Assembly: GCF_018100985.1 (NCBI RefSeq)
Contig: NZ_JAGJEI010000008.1
Span: forward strand, 1-64,000
DNA: 64,000 nucleotides
DNA from: Pseudoalteromonas sp. MMG007
Lineage (GTDB): Bacteria > Pseudomonadota > Gammaproteobacteria > Enterobacterales > Alteromonadaceae
Direction: 5' to 3'
Shown here: positions 9,158 through 18,695 of the stretch, in pieces
Layout: every line of letters starts with the position of its first letter
Position numbering within the stretch: the stretch's first letter is position 1
Notes under the pieces: generated by a model
What the model was told of the DNA's origin: nothing
The model's input: the letters and a program-made list of their open reading frames with translations, nothing else
The model's database searches: none
Made by a program: the position numbers and the translations under genes

Positions 9158-11005
9158 ATGAATACACCACGCTTTAAACTCAGCATGAGCGCGCTTGTGG
9201 TTGCCAGCACACTAGCTTTATCAGCTTGCGATGCACAAGTAACACTAGACACCAGCGATTCATCACAAGCTACCAAAACAGTAACCGCAAAAGATGCAAA
9301 CGCATTTATAGCAAAAACAGAACAAGAGTTAAGTGCGCTTTATTTAGAATCGAGCCGTGCAGAGTGGATATACGCGAACTTTATTACTCATGATACCTCA
9401 GCACTTTCTGCTGAAGTTAATCGTAAAATGACCGAAACCGTTGTGCGCTTAGCCAATCAAGCTGCACAGTTTGATGAGCTCGAACTTGATTATGACGCGC
9501 GCCGCAAACTTAATAAGCTTAAACTAGCGCTTACCCTACCAGCCCCGCAAGACGCCGAAAAAACAGCTCAGCTTTCAACTATTGTGGCAGAGCTTGGGGG
9601 GTTATACGGTAAAGGTAAATATTGTAAAGACGATGGCAGCTGCTTAAGCCTTGGCGACATGACGGCAAAAATGGCCACCAGCCGAGATTACAACGAACTA
9701 CTTGATTTGTGGCAAGGCTGGCGACAAATATCAAAACCAATGCGCCCACTTTACGAGCAGCAAGTTACACTTACCAACGAAGGTGCTAAAGAGCTTGGCT
9801 ATGCTGATACAGGGGCAATGTGGCGCAGTAAATACGATATGCCAGCTGATGACTTTACCAAAGAGCTTGACCGCATTTGGGGGCAAGTAAAACCGTTATA
9901 CAACGCTCTTCACTGTCATGTTCGTGCTAAATTAGGCGAAAAATACGGCACCGATAAAGTAGCCCAAGATGAGCCAATCCCTGCACATTTACTAGGGAAC
10001 ATGTGGGCGCAAGCGTGGGGTAACATTTACGATGTAGTCGCGCCAGAAAATGCCGATCCGGGTTACGATGTTACCGAGCTATTAGCTAAAAATAATTACG
10101 ACGAACTTAAAATGGTAAAAGGGGCTGAAACCTTTTTTACCTCAATGGGATTTGAGCCACTACCAGAGACCTTTTACGAGCGTTCGTTGTTTATAAAACC
10201 AAAAGGCAGAGATGTGCAGTGTCATGCATCTGCTTGGAATATAGATAGCAAAGACGACTTACGCATTAAAATGTGTATTCAACGCACAGGTGAAGAGTTT
10301 TCTGTTATTCACCATGAGCTAGGCCACAATTTTTATCAGCGCGCTTACAACAAGCAGCCTTTATTTTATCAAGAAAGTGCAAACGATGGTTTCCATGAAG
10401 CCATTGGCGACACCATTGCCCTTTCGGTTACACCAGGCTACTTAAAAGAAATTGGCTTATTAAAGCAAGTACCTGATGAATCAAAAGACATTGGCCTATT
10501 AATGAAAATGGCGCTTGATAAAGTGGCTTTTGTGCCCTTTAGCTTAATGGTTGATCAATGGCGTTGGCAGGTATTTTCAGGGCAAGTAAAGCCGCAAGAT
10601 TACAATAAAGCATGGTGGGAACTTCGCGAAAAGTACCAAGGTGTGCAAGCGCCTATCGCTCGTAGCGAAGACGACTTTGATCCGGGTGCTAAGTACCACG
10701 TCCCAGGTAATACACCTTATACACGTTACTTTTTAGCGCATATTTTACAATTTGAATTTCATCGTAGCTTATGTGAAATTGCCGGTAACGATAAAGCGAT
10801 TCATCGCTGCTCTATTTATAACTCAAAAGAGGCAGGCGCGAAGCTTAACGCAATGCTAGAAATGGGCTCCTCTCGTCCATGGCAAGAAGCACTTGAAACC
10901 GTAACGGGTAAACCACAAATGGACGCTACAGCCATGCTTGACTACTTTGCACCACTACAACGCTATTTAGATGAGCAGAATAAAGGCCGTAATTGCGGCT
11001 GGTAA
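9158..11005 (+). CDS. Peptidyl-dipeptidase A-like M2 metallopeptidase (lipoprotein)
   Basis: This 615-residue zinc peptidase belongs to the angiotensin-converting-enzyme family M2, which removes C-terminal dipeptides. The signal ends in a lipobox (ALSAC, Cys24), so the enzyme is probably lipid-anchored and faces the periplasm. Zinc site: HHELGH gives H386, E387 and H390, and the third ligand is E414 in DGFHEAIGD. The 24-residue spacing is the same as in human ACE. An intact tail (NKGRNCGW) precedes the stop. A decayed copy of this tail lies at about 12383, see the duplication finding. Confidence 0.92.
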   Translation: MNTPRFKLSMSALVVASTLALSACDAQVTLDTSDSSQATKTVTAKDANAFIAKTEQELSALYLESSRAEWIYANFITHDTSALSAEVNRKMTETVVRLANQAAQFDELELDYDARRKLNKLKLALTLPAPQDAEKTAQLSTIVAELGGLYGKGKYCKDDGSCLSLGDMTAKMATSRDYNELLDLWQGWRQISKPMRPLYEQQVTLTNEGAKELGYADTGAMWRSKYDMPADDFTKELDRIWGQVKPLYNALHCHVRAKLGEKYGTDKVAQDEPIPAHLLGNMWAQAWGNIYDVVAPENADPGYDVTELLAKNNYDELKMVKGAETFFTSMGFEPLPETFYERSLFIKPKGRDVQCHASAWNIDSKDDLRIKMCIQRTGEEFSVIHHELGHNFYQRAYNKQPLFYQESANDGFHEAIGDTIALSVTPGYLKEIGLLKQVPDESKDIGLLMKMALDKVAFVPFSLMVDQWRWQVFSGQVKPQDYNKAWWELREKYQGVQAPIARSEDDFDPGAKYHVPGNTPYTRYFLAHILQFEFHRSLCEIAGNDKAIHRCSIYNSKEAGAKLNAMLEMGSSRPWQEALETVTGKPQMDATAMLDYFAPLQRYLDEQNKGRNCGW

Positions 11006-11041
11006 TAACTCATCGTTAAATACTCAAACGTCAAAAACAAC

Positions 11042-11067
11042 AAAGCCCGCTTAATTAGCGGGCTTTT
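11042..11067. terminator. Bidirectional terminator between peptidase and porin gene
   Basis: A 10-base stem (AAAGCCCGCT paired with AGCGGGCTTT) is followed by T's on the plus strand and serves convergent genes. A near-identical copy is at 12446-12471. Confidence 0.88.
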
Positions 11068-11101
11068 TAATACTCTTGTTTTAACTAAGTCAGGAAGTTA
11101 A

Positions 11102-11905
11102 TTAAAACTGGTAACGCATGTTAGCAAAGTAAGCATCGTTATCTGAGTCATCTGCGTTATTACCGTAACCTACTTTTAATCCAAGGTTTGGATTAAAGAA
11201 GTGTTGGGCGCCAAAAGTATAAGCATCTTCTTTATTATAAGAGGCAAACACTGACGTAGCCTTACTAAAGTAGTAATTAGTTTCTAAATTCCACTGATCA
11301 TCAGCTTCTTCAAGACTTTCAAATGTACCTTCAACAGTTAAAAAGTTACCTTCTTGCAAATCAACAAAGTACTTAGCTGCTACCGAGCGGTAATCGAAAT
11401 CATCATCTGATTGAACAGTTACACCAACATAATCAGTGCCATTTAGCATATAGTTATAGGCTAAAGAAAATAATGCGTAATCTTCGCCATCATCATTGTC
11501 AACAAATTTGGCTTTTGCTAGTAAGTCAGGGCTGAAAAAATAACCTGCTGTGAACGCAAAAGATTCATTGTTAGAACCAAAATCGCTGTTTTCATATGAA
11601 GCGCCAAAAACGACGTCTTTATAAAAGTATTCGCCACCGATTAATGTTAAATCGCTTGCGTCGTTATCTGTGTAAGCACCAAAAACGTTACTTTCTTTAT
11701 TTATGTACTCAAACTGATCGTAAGGACCTAATGTATCTTTAGGAGAAAAGTAATAAGTAGAATCGATACTGAATTGGTCATCATTATTACTATCTGTAAA
11801 TTGATAACCTAAATTGCTAACTGAATTATAGCTATCGGCTGCCGCTGCAGTAGTAGCAGCACCTGATAATAAAATGCTCGAAATGATAACGGCTAATTTT
11901 TTCAT
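11102..11905 (-). CDS. Porin-like outer-membrane beta-barrel protein (copy 1)
   Basis: The 267-residue protein has a signal peptide (MKKLAVIISSILLSG, cleavage after AAAA). It shows alternating aromatic beta-strand pattern throughout, many Asp/Asn-rich turns and a terminal Phe (MRYQF), the usual outer-membrane targeting signature. It resembles small putative porins of Alteromonadales; cargo is unknown. It is clearly paralogous with the gene at 12505-13299. The two share signal sequence, motifs such as GPYDQFEYIN and NNADDSDNDAYFANMR, leader DNA and downstream DNA. Confidence 0.82.
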   Translation of the reverse strand: MKKLAVIISSILLSGAATTAAAADSYNSVSNLGYQFTDSNNDDQFSIDSTYYFSPKDTLGPYDQFEYINKESNVFGAYTDNDASDLTLIGGEYFYKDVVFGASYENSDFGSNNESFAFTAGYFFSPDLLAKAKFVDNDDGEDYALFSLAYNYMLNGTDYVGVTVQSDDDFDYRSVAAKYFVDLQEGNFLTVEGTFESLEEADDQWNLETNYYFSKATSVFASYNKEDAYTFGAQHFFNPNLGLKVGYGNNADDSDNDAYFANMRYQF

Positions 11906-12504
11906 CTTAAATTCCCTATAAATGTTACTTTGTATGCTCTAGCTGTCTAGCTAAAGTCGGGGCGCATCCTAACGCTGAAAAAATGAATGAATTCTGAATG
12001 ACAGTACAGTTTTACCGCAGTTGAATTGTTAATTTAATGCTTAAATGTAAATGCAAAGCATCTCGCATATTCGTAAAAATAGCAGCATGTCATCATTTCG
12101 CCTAAATAAGTAATAAATAAGGTACAAACTACCGCTAAAATGAGTGCAAGTTAACTATTCAATAAACCTCATCAATATAATTTACCTTCTTTTTATTTTT
12201 TTCATTTCTAAAAAAATTACTATTTTTATTTTACCATTTCTTAAATTTCGTTTTCGAACAGGTTTGTATCATTGCGCATTCCTGTATGCTTTTTATACTA
12301 GCTATCACTTACCAGTATAAAGAACACTAGTAATTACTATTTTACAGCTATCACCTTCCATCCCCTCAATCTGCTTGATAAAAATAAAGGCCGTAAATAC
12401 GGCTAGTAATAACTCATCGTTGAACACTCAAACGCCAAAAACAACAAAGCCCGCTTAATTAGCGGGCTTTTTAATACTCTTGTTTAACCAAGTCAGGGAG
12501 TTAA
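11906..12504. other. AT-rich spacer with duplication fossil between porin genes
   Basis: The part near 11906-12000 is the leader and promoter region of porin copy 1 and resembles the leader of copy 2. The middle (about 12000-12375) is AT-rich with no ORF recognised. From about 12383 to 12504 it is a close copy of 10979-11101: the last codons of the M2 peptidase (NKGR then diverged, with its Trp codon now TAG), the post-stop DNA and the terminator at 12446-12471. This is a remnant of tandem duplication. Confidence 0.85.
12446..12471. terminator. Duplicated terminator downstream of porin copy 2
   Basis: This has the same AAAGCCCGCT/AGCGGGCTTT stem as 11042-11067, now acting only for porin copy 2 on the minus strand because no convergent gene remains. 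Confidence 0.85.
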
Positions 12505-13299
12505 TTAAAACTGAAAACGCATGTTAGCAAAGTAAGCATCGTTATCTGAGTCATCTGCATTGTTCTCGTAACCTACTTTAAGACCAATGTTTTTATTAAT
12601 GAAGTGCTGAGCACCAAAGCTGTAAGTATCTTGCTTGTTGTAATTAGCAAATACAGACGTTGCTTTTGAGAAGTAGTAGTTAGTTTCAGCTACCCATTGG
12701 TTTTCTGCATCCTCAATGCTTTCGTACTTACCTTCAAAGGTTAAAAAGTTACCTTGTTGTAAGTCGATAAAGTACTTAGCTGCAACTGCACGGTAATCAA
12801 AATCGTCATCTGCAGTCACAGTTACACCAACATAATCGGTGCTGTTAAGCATATGGTTATATGCTAAATCAAATAAAGCGTAATCATCGCCATCTTTGTT
12901 TTCTACAAGTGTTACTTTAGCTAGTAAGTCAGGGTTAAAAAAGTAACCACCTGTTAGTTTGTAAAGCTCACCGTTAGAGCCTGAATCTGGGTCGTAGTTT
13001 TCGTATGATGCGCCAACTAAAAATTCATTGATAAAGTATTCGCCACCAATGTTAGTTAAATCGCCAAAGTCATCATCAGCGTAACCACCATATACATTTG
13101 TTTGCTTGTTGATGTATTCAAACTGATCGTACGGGCCTAATGTTTTTTTAGGAGATAAGTAGTAAATAGAATCTACAGCCACGGTGTCGTTGTTATCGCT
13201 ATCTTTGTAGCTTAAATTACTAATTGAGTTATAGCTGTCTGCAGCAGCCGCAGTGCTAGATAATAAAATGCTTGAAATAATAACTGCTAATCTTTTCAT
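12505..13299 (-). CDS. Porin-like outer-membrane beta-barrel protein (copy 2)
   Basis: This 264-residue paralogue of the 11102-11905 protein has a signal peptide (MKRLAVIISSILLSS, then AAAAD) and C-terminal MRFQF. The start at 13299 is chosen over an in-frame one 60 bases upstream because it gives a proper signal peptide aligned with copy 1. It has diverged in loop regions (for example DPDSGSNGELY) while barrel strands are kept, consistent with altered surface exposure or selectivity. Its own promoter lies in the 13300-13497 gap. Confidence 0.82.
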   Translation of the reverse strand: MKRLAVIISSILLSSTAAAADSYNSISNLSYKDSDNNDTVAVDSIYYLSPKKTLGPYDQFEYINKQTNVYGGYADDDFGDLTNIGGEYFINEFLVGASYENYDPDSGSNGELYKLTGGYFFNPDLLAKVTLVENKDGDDYALFDLAYNHMLNSTDYVGVTVTADDDFDYRAVAAKYFIDLQQGNFLTFEGKYESIEDAENQWVAETNYYFSKATSVFANYNKQDTYSFGAQHFINKNIGLKVGYENNADDSDNDAYFANMRFQF

Positions 13300-13497
13300 T
13301 GTAAGACTTCCCTTTGTACATTGCTTTTTATGCTTTAGCTCTTTGACTAAAGTGTGCACATGCTAACGCTGGGAAACTGAACGAAAACTTAATTAACTAA
13401 TTGTATTTATTAAGTTAATTGTAAGGAGGTGTAAGAAACTGTAACATTAAAGTAGTTGCAACATATAATCAACAACTACTTAAAGTATGTACAATAT

Positions 13498-13872
13498 TTA
13501 TAGTGCGTGTTGACTAATTACACGATACACCTCATTAATATTATCGCCCGACTTAAATTCTTTACTAATAGGAGTAGGGTCTGACCCAATCCAAATTTTA
13601 AGCTCTGCATCTAAATCAAAGTGCCCTGCACTTTCTTTACTAAATTTAGTAATTTTAGAATAGGCAATACTTACCATTTCCATTTTAGAGCCGGTCATAC
13701 CTTGCTTATCAATTAAAATTAAGCGCTTATTAGTAAAAATAAACATATCACGAATAACCTTGTAAGCTTTTTCTACTTGTTCGCCTTCTATAAGCGTATT
13801 AGCAAGTACTTTTTCTAAATCAGAATCATCCACTTCACTTGCGTTACCCATTAAACCGCTCAGTAAACCCAT
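13498..13872 (-). CDS. PH-domain-containing protein (bPH type)
   Basis: The 124-residue soluble protein resembles bacterial pleckstrin-homology domain proteins (PF08000-like). It has a short amphipathic N terminus (MGLLSGLMG), then strands such as DMFIFTNKRLILIDKQG and ISKEFKSGDNINEVYRVIS. It is the last gene of a three-gene minus-strand unit. Its ATG overlaps the stop of the ABC ATPase gene by one base, so it is translationally coupled to an exporter of unknown cargo. A membrane-associated accessory role is inferred. Confidence 0.78.
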   Translation of the reverse strand: MGLLSGLMGNASEVDDSDLEKVLANTLIEGEQVEKAYKVIRDMFIFTNKRLILIDKQGMTGSKMEMVSIAYSKITKFSKESAGHFDLDAELKIWIGSDPTPISKEFKSGDNINEVYRVISQHAL

Positions 13873-14780
13873 TATACTTTCTCCTGTTTGAATATTTGAT
13901 TTTCTAATGTGTGGCCATTGACTAACTGCCTATATTGCCAATTTTGTTGATGGCAAAAGTTTAGTAAAGCAATATCAAGCGGCTCATTTGATGGTTGATA
14001 CTCAACCACATATTCTTTATGTTGGCTCATATAAACACGGCTTACACCTGCTAACAATTGTAGTTGTTGCTCTACATTTTGATAAGCCTCGTTAAGCATT
14101 AACGTGTAAAAGTGTTTATCGGTATTATTCTCTTTTGTTTGGTGCTCACTTAGTATGCCTTTATCTAAATGCAGTACTTGCGAGCATAAGCGCTCAAGCT
14201 CGGTTAAATCGTGAGAGCTTAAAATAAATGTAGCCTCACTACTTAAGCTAGATACCAGCTCTCGCACTTCTCTTGCATGAATAGGATCGAGCCCTGCGGT
14301 TGCTTCATCAAGCATAACAATTTGTGGCGCGCCAATTAGCGCCTGAGCAATAGTCACACGCTTTCGCATACCATGCGATAAATCGCCTGCGCGCTGCTTA
14401 GCTACTTCCTTTAAGCCGACTAAATCAAGCACACGCAGTGCCTCATTATGGCTTTGCTTGGTACTCATACCTTGCAGCTTGCCATAAAAGGCAAGTTGCT
14501 TATCAATATTAAAACGAGGATCTAACTGTGCATCTTGTGGCAACGCACTGACCTTATTAAAAAGTGCTGCACTACCAGGCTTGTGCCCTAAAATAGAGAG
14601 CTCACCATGACTTGGGTTTATATACCCACAAAGTAAACTAAACAATGTGGTTTTACCGGCACCATTGGGGCCCACTAACGCCACTGGTGCACCTTGTTTT
14701 ATCTCAAAGTTAACATTATTAAGTGCTTGTTTCCCACCATATGATTTACTTAGTCCGCTAGCTGTTATTAATGATTTCAT
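13872..14780 (-). CDS. ABC transporter ATP-binding protein
   Basis: The 302-residue ATPase shows Walker A GPNGAGKTT near residue 38, signature LSHGMRKRV, Walker B IVMLDEATAGLDP and the switch histidine SSHDL. The architecture is that of CcmA/NatA-type export ATPases, with a C-terminal extension of about 80 residues. It overlaps the permease gene by 4 bases (ATGA type) and the PH-domain gene by 1 base. Substrate unknown. Confidence 0.9.
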   Translation of the reverse strand: MKSLITASGLSKSYGGKQALNNVNFEIKQGAPVALVGPNGAGKTTLFSLLCGYINPSHGELSILGHKPGSAALFNKVSALPQDAQLDPRFNIDKQLAFYGKLQGMSTKQSHNEALRVLDLVGLKEVAKQRAGDLSHGMRKRVTIAQALIGAPQIVMLDEATAGLDPIHAREVRELVSSLSSEATFILSSHDLTELERLCSQVLHLDKGILSEHQTKENNTDKHFYTLMLNEAYQNVEQQLQLLAGVSRVYMSQHKEYVVEYQPSNEPLDIALLNFCHQQNWQYRQLVNGHTLENQIFKQEKV

Positions 14781-15604
14781 AGCGAACTCCTTGTAAATAT
14801 TCGATGCCCAATAGCAATAAGCGCAACGCTTTGTAACAGCGGTACGCCTAATGCGGTCATTATTGGTAAGTTTTGCCCAGCTAATAATTCAGAGTTTACC
14901 CCAGGAAATAAATAATCCAGTGCATTTAAAGCTGGTATTTGCCAAGCCAGTATACCTACAACAATGCCACCTCCCGCGAAATATAAAATCGCCAGTACAA
15001 TGGCTAAACGTGATGAGCGTGCAATAGTATTTATTAAACTCATTAGTGCTACAAATGGACTAAGTGTCACCACTAAGGTTAAGAATATTGATAACGCACG
15101 AAAAAAACCACCAGCAAGCAAACTTGGCTCTCTAAAGCCTAAAACCGCTAAAGTGGCTATAAGTGTAATACCTACTAAACAGGCTAATACGGCTAATTGA
15201 CCTAAAAAACGACCAAAAAGTATTTCAAAGCGTGTTGAGCGTAGCGATAAAAACCTTAACGTTCCCCGCTCTCTGTCACCTACAGTCTGGTCGCTGCAAA
15301 TAAATATGGCAAAAAGAGGAAAGCTGTACAATGCTATTAGCCAATACATAGCAAACTCAGATTCAGGCCAATCCAATAATTTACTTAATCCTATAGAGCC
15401 TGATATATCACGTGCTAGTTGCTCAAAGTCTGGCGCACTTATAATACTTACAGCCTGCCCAATTGGGTAACGCAGTATTATTAGCCACACAAGTGCAAAT
15501 GCAGCCAGCGCGATTAAACCACGCTTAGTTAAAAACATGCGCACAAGCTCAAATCCCGCAATATGCGTTAGTCGCCTCATATTTATCGGTAGTGGTGTTG
15601 CCAT
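14777..15604 (-). CDS. ABC transporter permease
   Basis: The 275-residue inner-membrane protein has about six hydrophobic helices and the ABC-2/NosY-like permease layout, including the conserved cytoplasmic segment CSDQTVGDRERGTLRFLSLR. It is the first gene of the exporter operon (permease, ATPase, PH-domain protein). Such ATPase/permease pairs export small molecules, lipids or peptides; the cargo is not visible from sequence. Confidence 0.87.
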   Translation of the reverse strand: MATPLPINMRRLTHIAGFELVRMFLTKRGLIALAAFALVWLIILRYPIGQAVSIISAPDFEQLARDISGSIGLSKLLDWPESEFAMYWLIALYSFPLFAIFICSDQTVGDRERGTLRFLSLRSTRFEILFGRFLGQLAVLACLVGITLIATLAVLGFREPSLLAGGFFRALSIFLTLVVTLSPFVALMSLINTIARSSRLAIVLAILYFAGGGIVVGILAWQIPALNALDYLFPGVNSELLAGQNLPIMTALGVPLLQSVALIAIGHRIFTRSSL

Positions 15605-15676
15605 TGGCTATCCTTAATGACGTTTTATGATTAAAGTATTGTTCAACACTAAGTGTAAACACCTTGAATTACCAGC

Positions 15677-15702
15677 AAAAAAAACTCACCTTACGTGAGC
15701 TT
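15677..15702 (-). terminator. Rho-independent terminator of nudC-metC
   Basis: On the minus strand a GC stem (GCTCACGTAAGGTGAG) is followed by eight T's, about 50 bases after the metC stop. Confidence 0.85.
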
Positions 15703-15750
15703 TGTAACAAACCATTTAAATGTAATTGGTCATACTTTATTTAACCATTT

Positions 15751-16932
15751 TTATACATGCTGTTGGTATATCTCAAGCGCTTGGCTTAAGTCGTTAATTA
15801 AATCATCAACGTCTTCAAGGCCAATATGCAAACGAATCACAGGCCCTAAATCCCAGCCGGTATTTGAGCGAAGCCCCTTCATGGTTAAATTAGCCGTTAC
15901 TAAACTTTCGAAACCGCCCCACGAAAAGCCCATTTTAATATGCTCAAGGCTATCTAAAAACGCATCAATTGCTTTTTGGTTACCGGTTTTCATTACTATT
16001 GAAAATAAACCATTGCTGCCATTAAAGTCGCGTTTAAAGAACTCATGCCCTGGGCAGGTTTCAAATGCTGGGTGGCGAATGTGATCAACAAGCTCATGTT
16101 GCTCTAGCCATTTAGCAACTTCTATAGCTGCTTTTTCATGTTGATTTAAACGCACGCCCATTGTACGTAACCCCCTGAGGGCTAAATACGCATCATCGGC
16201 ACTGGTGCATTGCCCTAATAGGTAGGAGTGTTCACGAAGGGTTGGCCAATACTTTTTATTAGCAACAGCTACACCCATCATTACATCTGAATGACCCACA
16301 ATATATTTTGTTGCCGCTTGGATACTAATATCTACACCATGCTCTAATGGGCGGTAGTGCATGCCATTGCCGTAGGTGTTATCAAGCATAGTAATAATAC
16401 TTTGCTCGTTTGCTACTTTTACCATGGCAGGTACATCTTGTATTTCCATGGTAATAGAGCCCGGAGACTCTAAAAACAATACCTTAGTATTTGGCTTTAT
16501 ATACTCTTTAATACCCGCGCCAATAGTTGGTGGGTAATAAGTGGTAGTAACACCAAGTCCAGCTAAAATTTTATCGCAAAAGTCGCGCGTTGGTTCATAC
16601 ACATTATCAACCATCAAAATATGATCGCCCGCTTTTACAAACGACAGCAGCGCTTGGCTAATAGCCGCCGCACCACATGGATATAACGCGCAGCCTTCGC
16701 CGCCTTCAAGCTCAGTTATTGCTTCTTGCAGGGCAAAATGCGTAGTAGTTCCACGGCGGCCATAAAATAAAGTTTTGTCGCCACGCGTTTTAGCGGCTTC
16801 TTTTAAATCAGCCACGGTATCAAATACAATGGTAGAAGCTCGTTGTACTACCGGGTTTACCACACCATGGGTATAGGCCTTTTTGCGTCCTGATGAGACT
16901 AGTTGAGTGTTTTTATTACTTTTACCCGACAT
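15751..16932 (-). CDS. metC: Cystathionine beta-lyase
   Basis: This 393-residue PLP enzyme of the Cys/Met-metabolism family cleaves cystathionine to homocysteine, pyruvate and ammonia. The PLP lysine lies in SIQAATKYIVGHSD near residue 210, with the usual YGRRGTTTHF and GAAAISQALLS segments. The motif SDVMMG after the lysine fits MetC rather than MetB. It is downstream of nudC with a 9-base gap and was probably co-transcribed with it. Confidence 0.92.
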   Translation of the reverse strand: MSGKSNKNTQLVSSGRKKAYTHGVVNPVVQRASTIVFDTVADLKEAAKTRGDKTLFYGRRGTTTHFALQEAITELEGGEGCALYPCGAAAISQALLSFVKAGDHILMVDNVYEPTRDFCDKILAGLGVTTTYYPPTIGAGIKEYIKPNTKVLFLESPGSITMEIQDVPAMVKVANEQSIITMLDNTYGNGMHYRPLEHGVDISIQAATKYIVGHSDVMMGVAVANKKYWPTLREHSYLLGQCTSADDAYLALRGLRTMGVRLNQHEKAAIEVAKWLEQHELVDHIRHPAFETCPGHEFFKRDFNGSNGLFSIVMKTGNQKAIDAFLDSLEHIKMGFSWGGFESLVTANLTMKGLRSNTGWDLGPVIRLHIGLEDVDDLINDLSQALEIYQQHV

Positions 16933-16941
16933 TGTTATTCC

Positions 16942-17862
16942 TTATGGATGAGTGCGCCAGTGTTCAATTAAATAACGAGATATAGAATCAGTTCGAGGAA
17001 GCTTTAAGTGCTCCCCTTCATCATGCCAATTACCAAATTGCGCTAAATCTTCACGGCTAAACCATTTTGCATCGTCTAGTTCGTCTTTATCTACATTAAT
17101 TTGCTCTGATGTCGCCTTTGCAAAAAAGCCAAGCATAATAGAAGAAGGAAAAGGCCAAGGCTGAGAAGCAATATATTTAACATCCATTACTTCAATGCCA
17201 GCTTCTTCTTTGACTTCACGAGCTACTGCTTGCTCAAGTGTTTCACCTGGGTCTACAAACCCAGCAAGTGACGAATACATACCTTGCGGCCATATTGCCT
17301 GACGACCCAGTAAACAGCGCTCTACACCATCAGCAAATACCTTTGTAACCACCATTATTACGGCCGGATCGGTACGTGGGAATGTAGGATGCTTACAATG
17401 CTCGTTTTCACATAAGCGAGAGTGCCCTGCTTCAACTAACTTGTTTTTGCTACCGCAGCGCCCGCAAAAACTATGGGTTGCATGCCAATAACACAGTCCA
17501 CGAGCAAGTGCGGCAATAGAGCCGTCTTGCATATCCACCTGTGGGCCATATTGTCGAATATCAAAAAATTGGGCATTCCCAATAACGGGGGCTAGTTCAT
17601 CGTCGTGTATTTTAGAGACATCGAGAGCAAACACACCATTTTCATCATCGTCAGAACCTAAAAAAATGGCGTTTGATAAATCTAAATGTGCAACTTGTTG
17701 ATGCGTTAAATAGCACACTTGAGGGGAGTCTTTAAAAAACAAAGTGTGATTGTTATTCACTAAAAGCCACTTACTTTTCGCCGACACTTTTGCTTGTAAC
17801 CACTTAGGGTTTTTACGAAAGTTTGAGCCTCTATCTAGCGGCATGTTGCTGTAATGAAGCAT
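16942..17862 (-). CDS. nudC: NAD-capped RNA hydrolase / NADH pyrophosphatase
   Basis: NudC hydrolyses NAD(H) and removes NAD caps from RNA. The 306-residue protein has a zinc ribbon (CGRCGS near 133-138, then C-x4-C), a complete Nudix box (GFVDPGETLEQAVAREVKEE) and the NudC-specific SQPWPFPSS motif. Length is slightly greater than E. coli NudC because of a longer N-terminal domain. It lies upstream of metC in the same direction. Confidence 0.94.
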   Translation of the reverse strand: MLHYSNMPLDRGSNFRKNPKWLQAKVSAKSKWLLVNNNHTLFFKDSPQVCYLTHQQVAHLDLSNAIFLGSDDDENGVFALDVSKIHDDELAPVIGNAQFFDIRQYGPQVDMQDGSIAALARGLCYWHATHSFCGRCGSKNKLVEAGHSRLCENEHCKHPTFPRTDPAVIMVVTKVFADGVERCLLGRQAIWPQGMYSSLAGFVDPGETLEQAVAREVKEEAGIEVMDVKYIASQPWPFPSSIMLGFFAKATSEQINVDKDELDDAKWFSREDLAQFGNWHDEGEHLKLPRTDSISRYLIEHWRTHP

Positions 17863-18017
17863 TTAAATCCTTGGTAACACGTTATGTTTTAAAATTACCA
17901 TAACCCTTTAGCAAACCCAATTTATTCACGCCACAAAACAACCCTATTTAGTTCACTATTAAAATCTCTCAAGTTACACGAATCAAAGCTGCGCAGGAAT
18001 CAATCAATTTTGTTAAC

Positions 18018-18521
18018 TTACATTAGTAAGGTGTCATCAATTAAATGAAATTGTGCTGCACTTTGTTTTAGCACTTCGGCGGTGAGCCTGTCGGCACCAT
18101 ATACATCACACGGTACATTATATTGGTTTTTTAAATGCCCTAATAATAAAGCAAAGTCACCATCACCAGAGAGCAAAATCACTTTATCAAGATTTTTTCC
18201 TTGCTCTAGCATATCTATCGTTATGCCTACATCCCAATCGCCCTTGGCGCTGCCATCGCGACGCTGAATAAAGGGCTTTAGCTTTACATCAAAGCCAATG
18301 GCGCGCAAAATATTTTGAAATTGATTTTGCTTTTCATCGCCACGATAAATTGCATACGCAAAAGCACAATCAATGGTGTATTGCTGCTTCATCAGCACCC
18401 AAAAGGCGTTGTAATCAAAGTTTTTACGATAACTTTCACGACACGTGTAATAAATGTTTTGTACATCAACAAAAATACCTACACGCGGTTTACTGTTTTG
18501 CTGCTCGTTATGTAAAGTCAT
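18018..18521 (-). CDS. NYN-domain (LabA/DUF88-like) putative nuclease
   Basis: The 167-residue protein belongs to the PIN-like NYN superfamily. Acidic residues expected to bind metal are visible in GIFVDVQNIYY, GDWDVGITIDML and LLSGDGDFALLL. The start at 18521 is chosen because AGGA lies seven bases upstream and the family fold begins shortly after; a longer in-frame version from 18593 lacks support. It is divergent from satD across the palindrome array at 18605-18678 and may share that control. The RNA target is unknown. Confidence 0.85.
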   Translation of the reverse strand: MTLHNEQQNSKPRVGIFVDVQNIYYTCRESYRKNFDYNAFWVLMKQQYTIDCAFAYAIYRGDEKQNQFQNILRAIGFDVKLKPFIQRRDGSAKGDWDVGITIDMLEQGKNLDKVILLSGDGDFALLLGHLKNQYNVPCDVYGADRLTAEVLKQSAAQFHLIDDTLLM

Positions 18522-18604
18522 TTTTTTTCCTAAGAGGATTAATGCTAATGGCGCTTTGTAAATGCAGCGCCATAAAAATTTAGTTCCTTGCAATTGCCCT
18601 TTAA

Positions 18605-18678
18605 GTAACCTAAATTAGTTACTTAATTAAATGTAACCATATTTGGTTACTTAGCCAAATGTAACTGGTTTTAGTTAC
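18605..18678. promoter_or_regulatory. Three 18-bp palindromic operators (GTAAC-N8-GTTAC), 28-bp period
   Basis: Three copies of an 18-base near-palindrome occur at 18605-18622 (GTAACCTAAATTAGTTAC), 18633-18650 (GTAACCATATTTGGTTAC) and 18661-18678 (GTAACTGGTTTTAGTTAC). Each starts exactly 28 bases after the previous one. They fill the spacer between the divergent NYN and satD genes. The last ends 17 bases before the satD ATG. This looks like a cooperative repressor or activator operator; SatD, which ends in a helix-turn-helix, is the obvious candidate binder (inferred). Confidence 0.85.
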
Positions 18679-18695
18679 CTTGAAGTTGGATTTTT

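Noticed and set aside
13299-13359. Extended N terminus of porin copy 2
   Set aside because: It would place charged residues before the signal peptide and does not align with copy 1.
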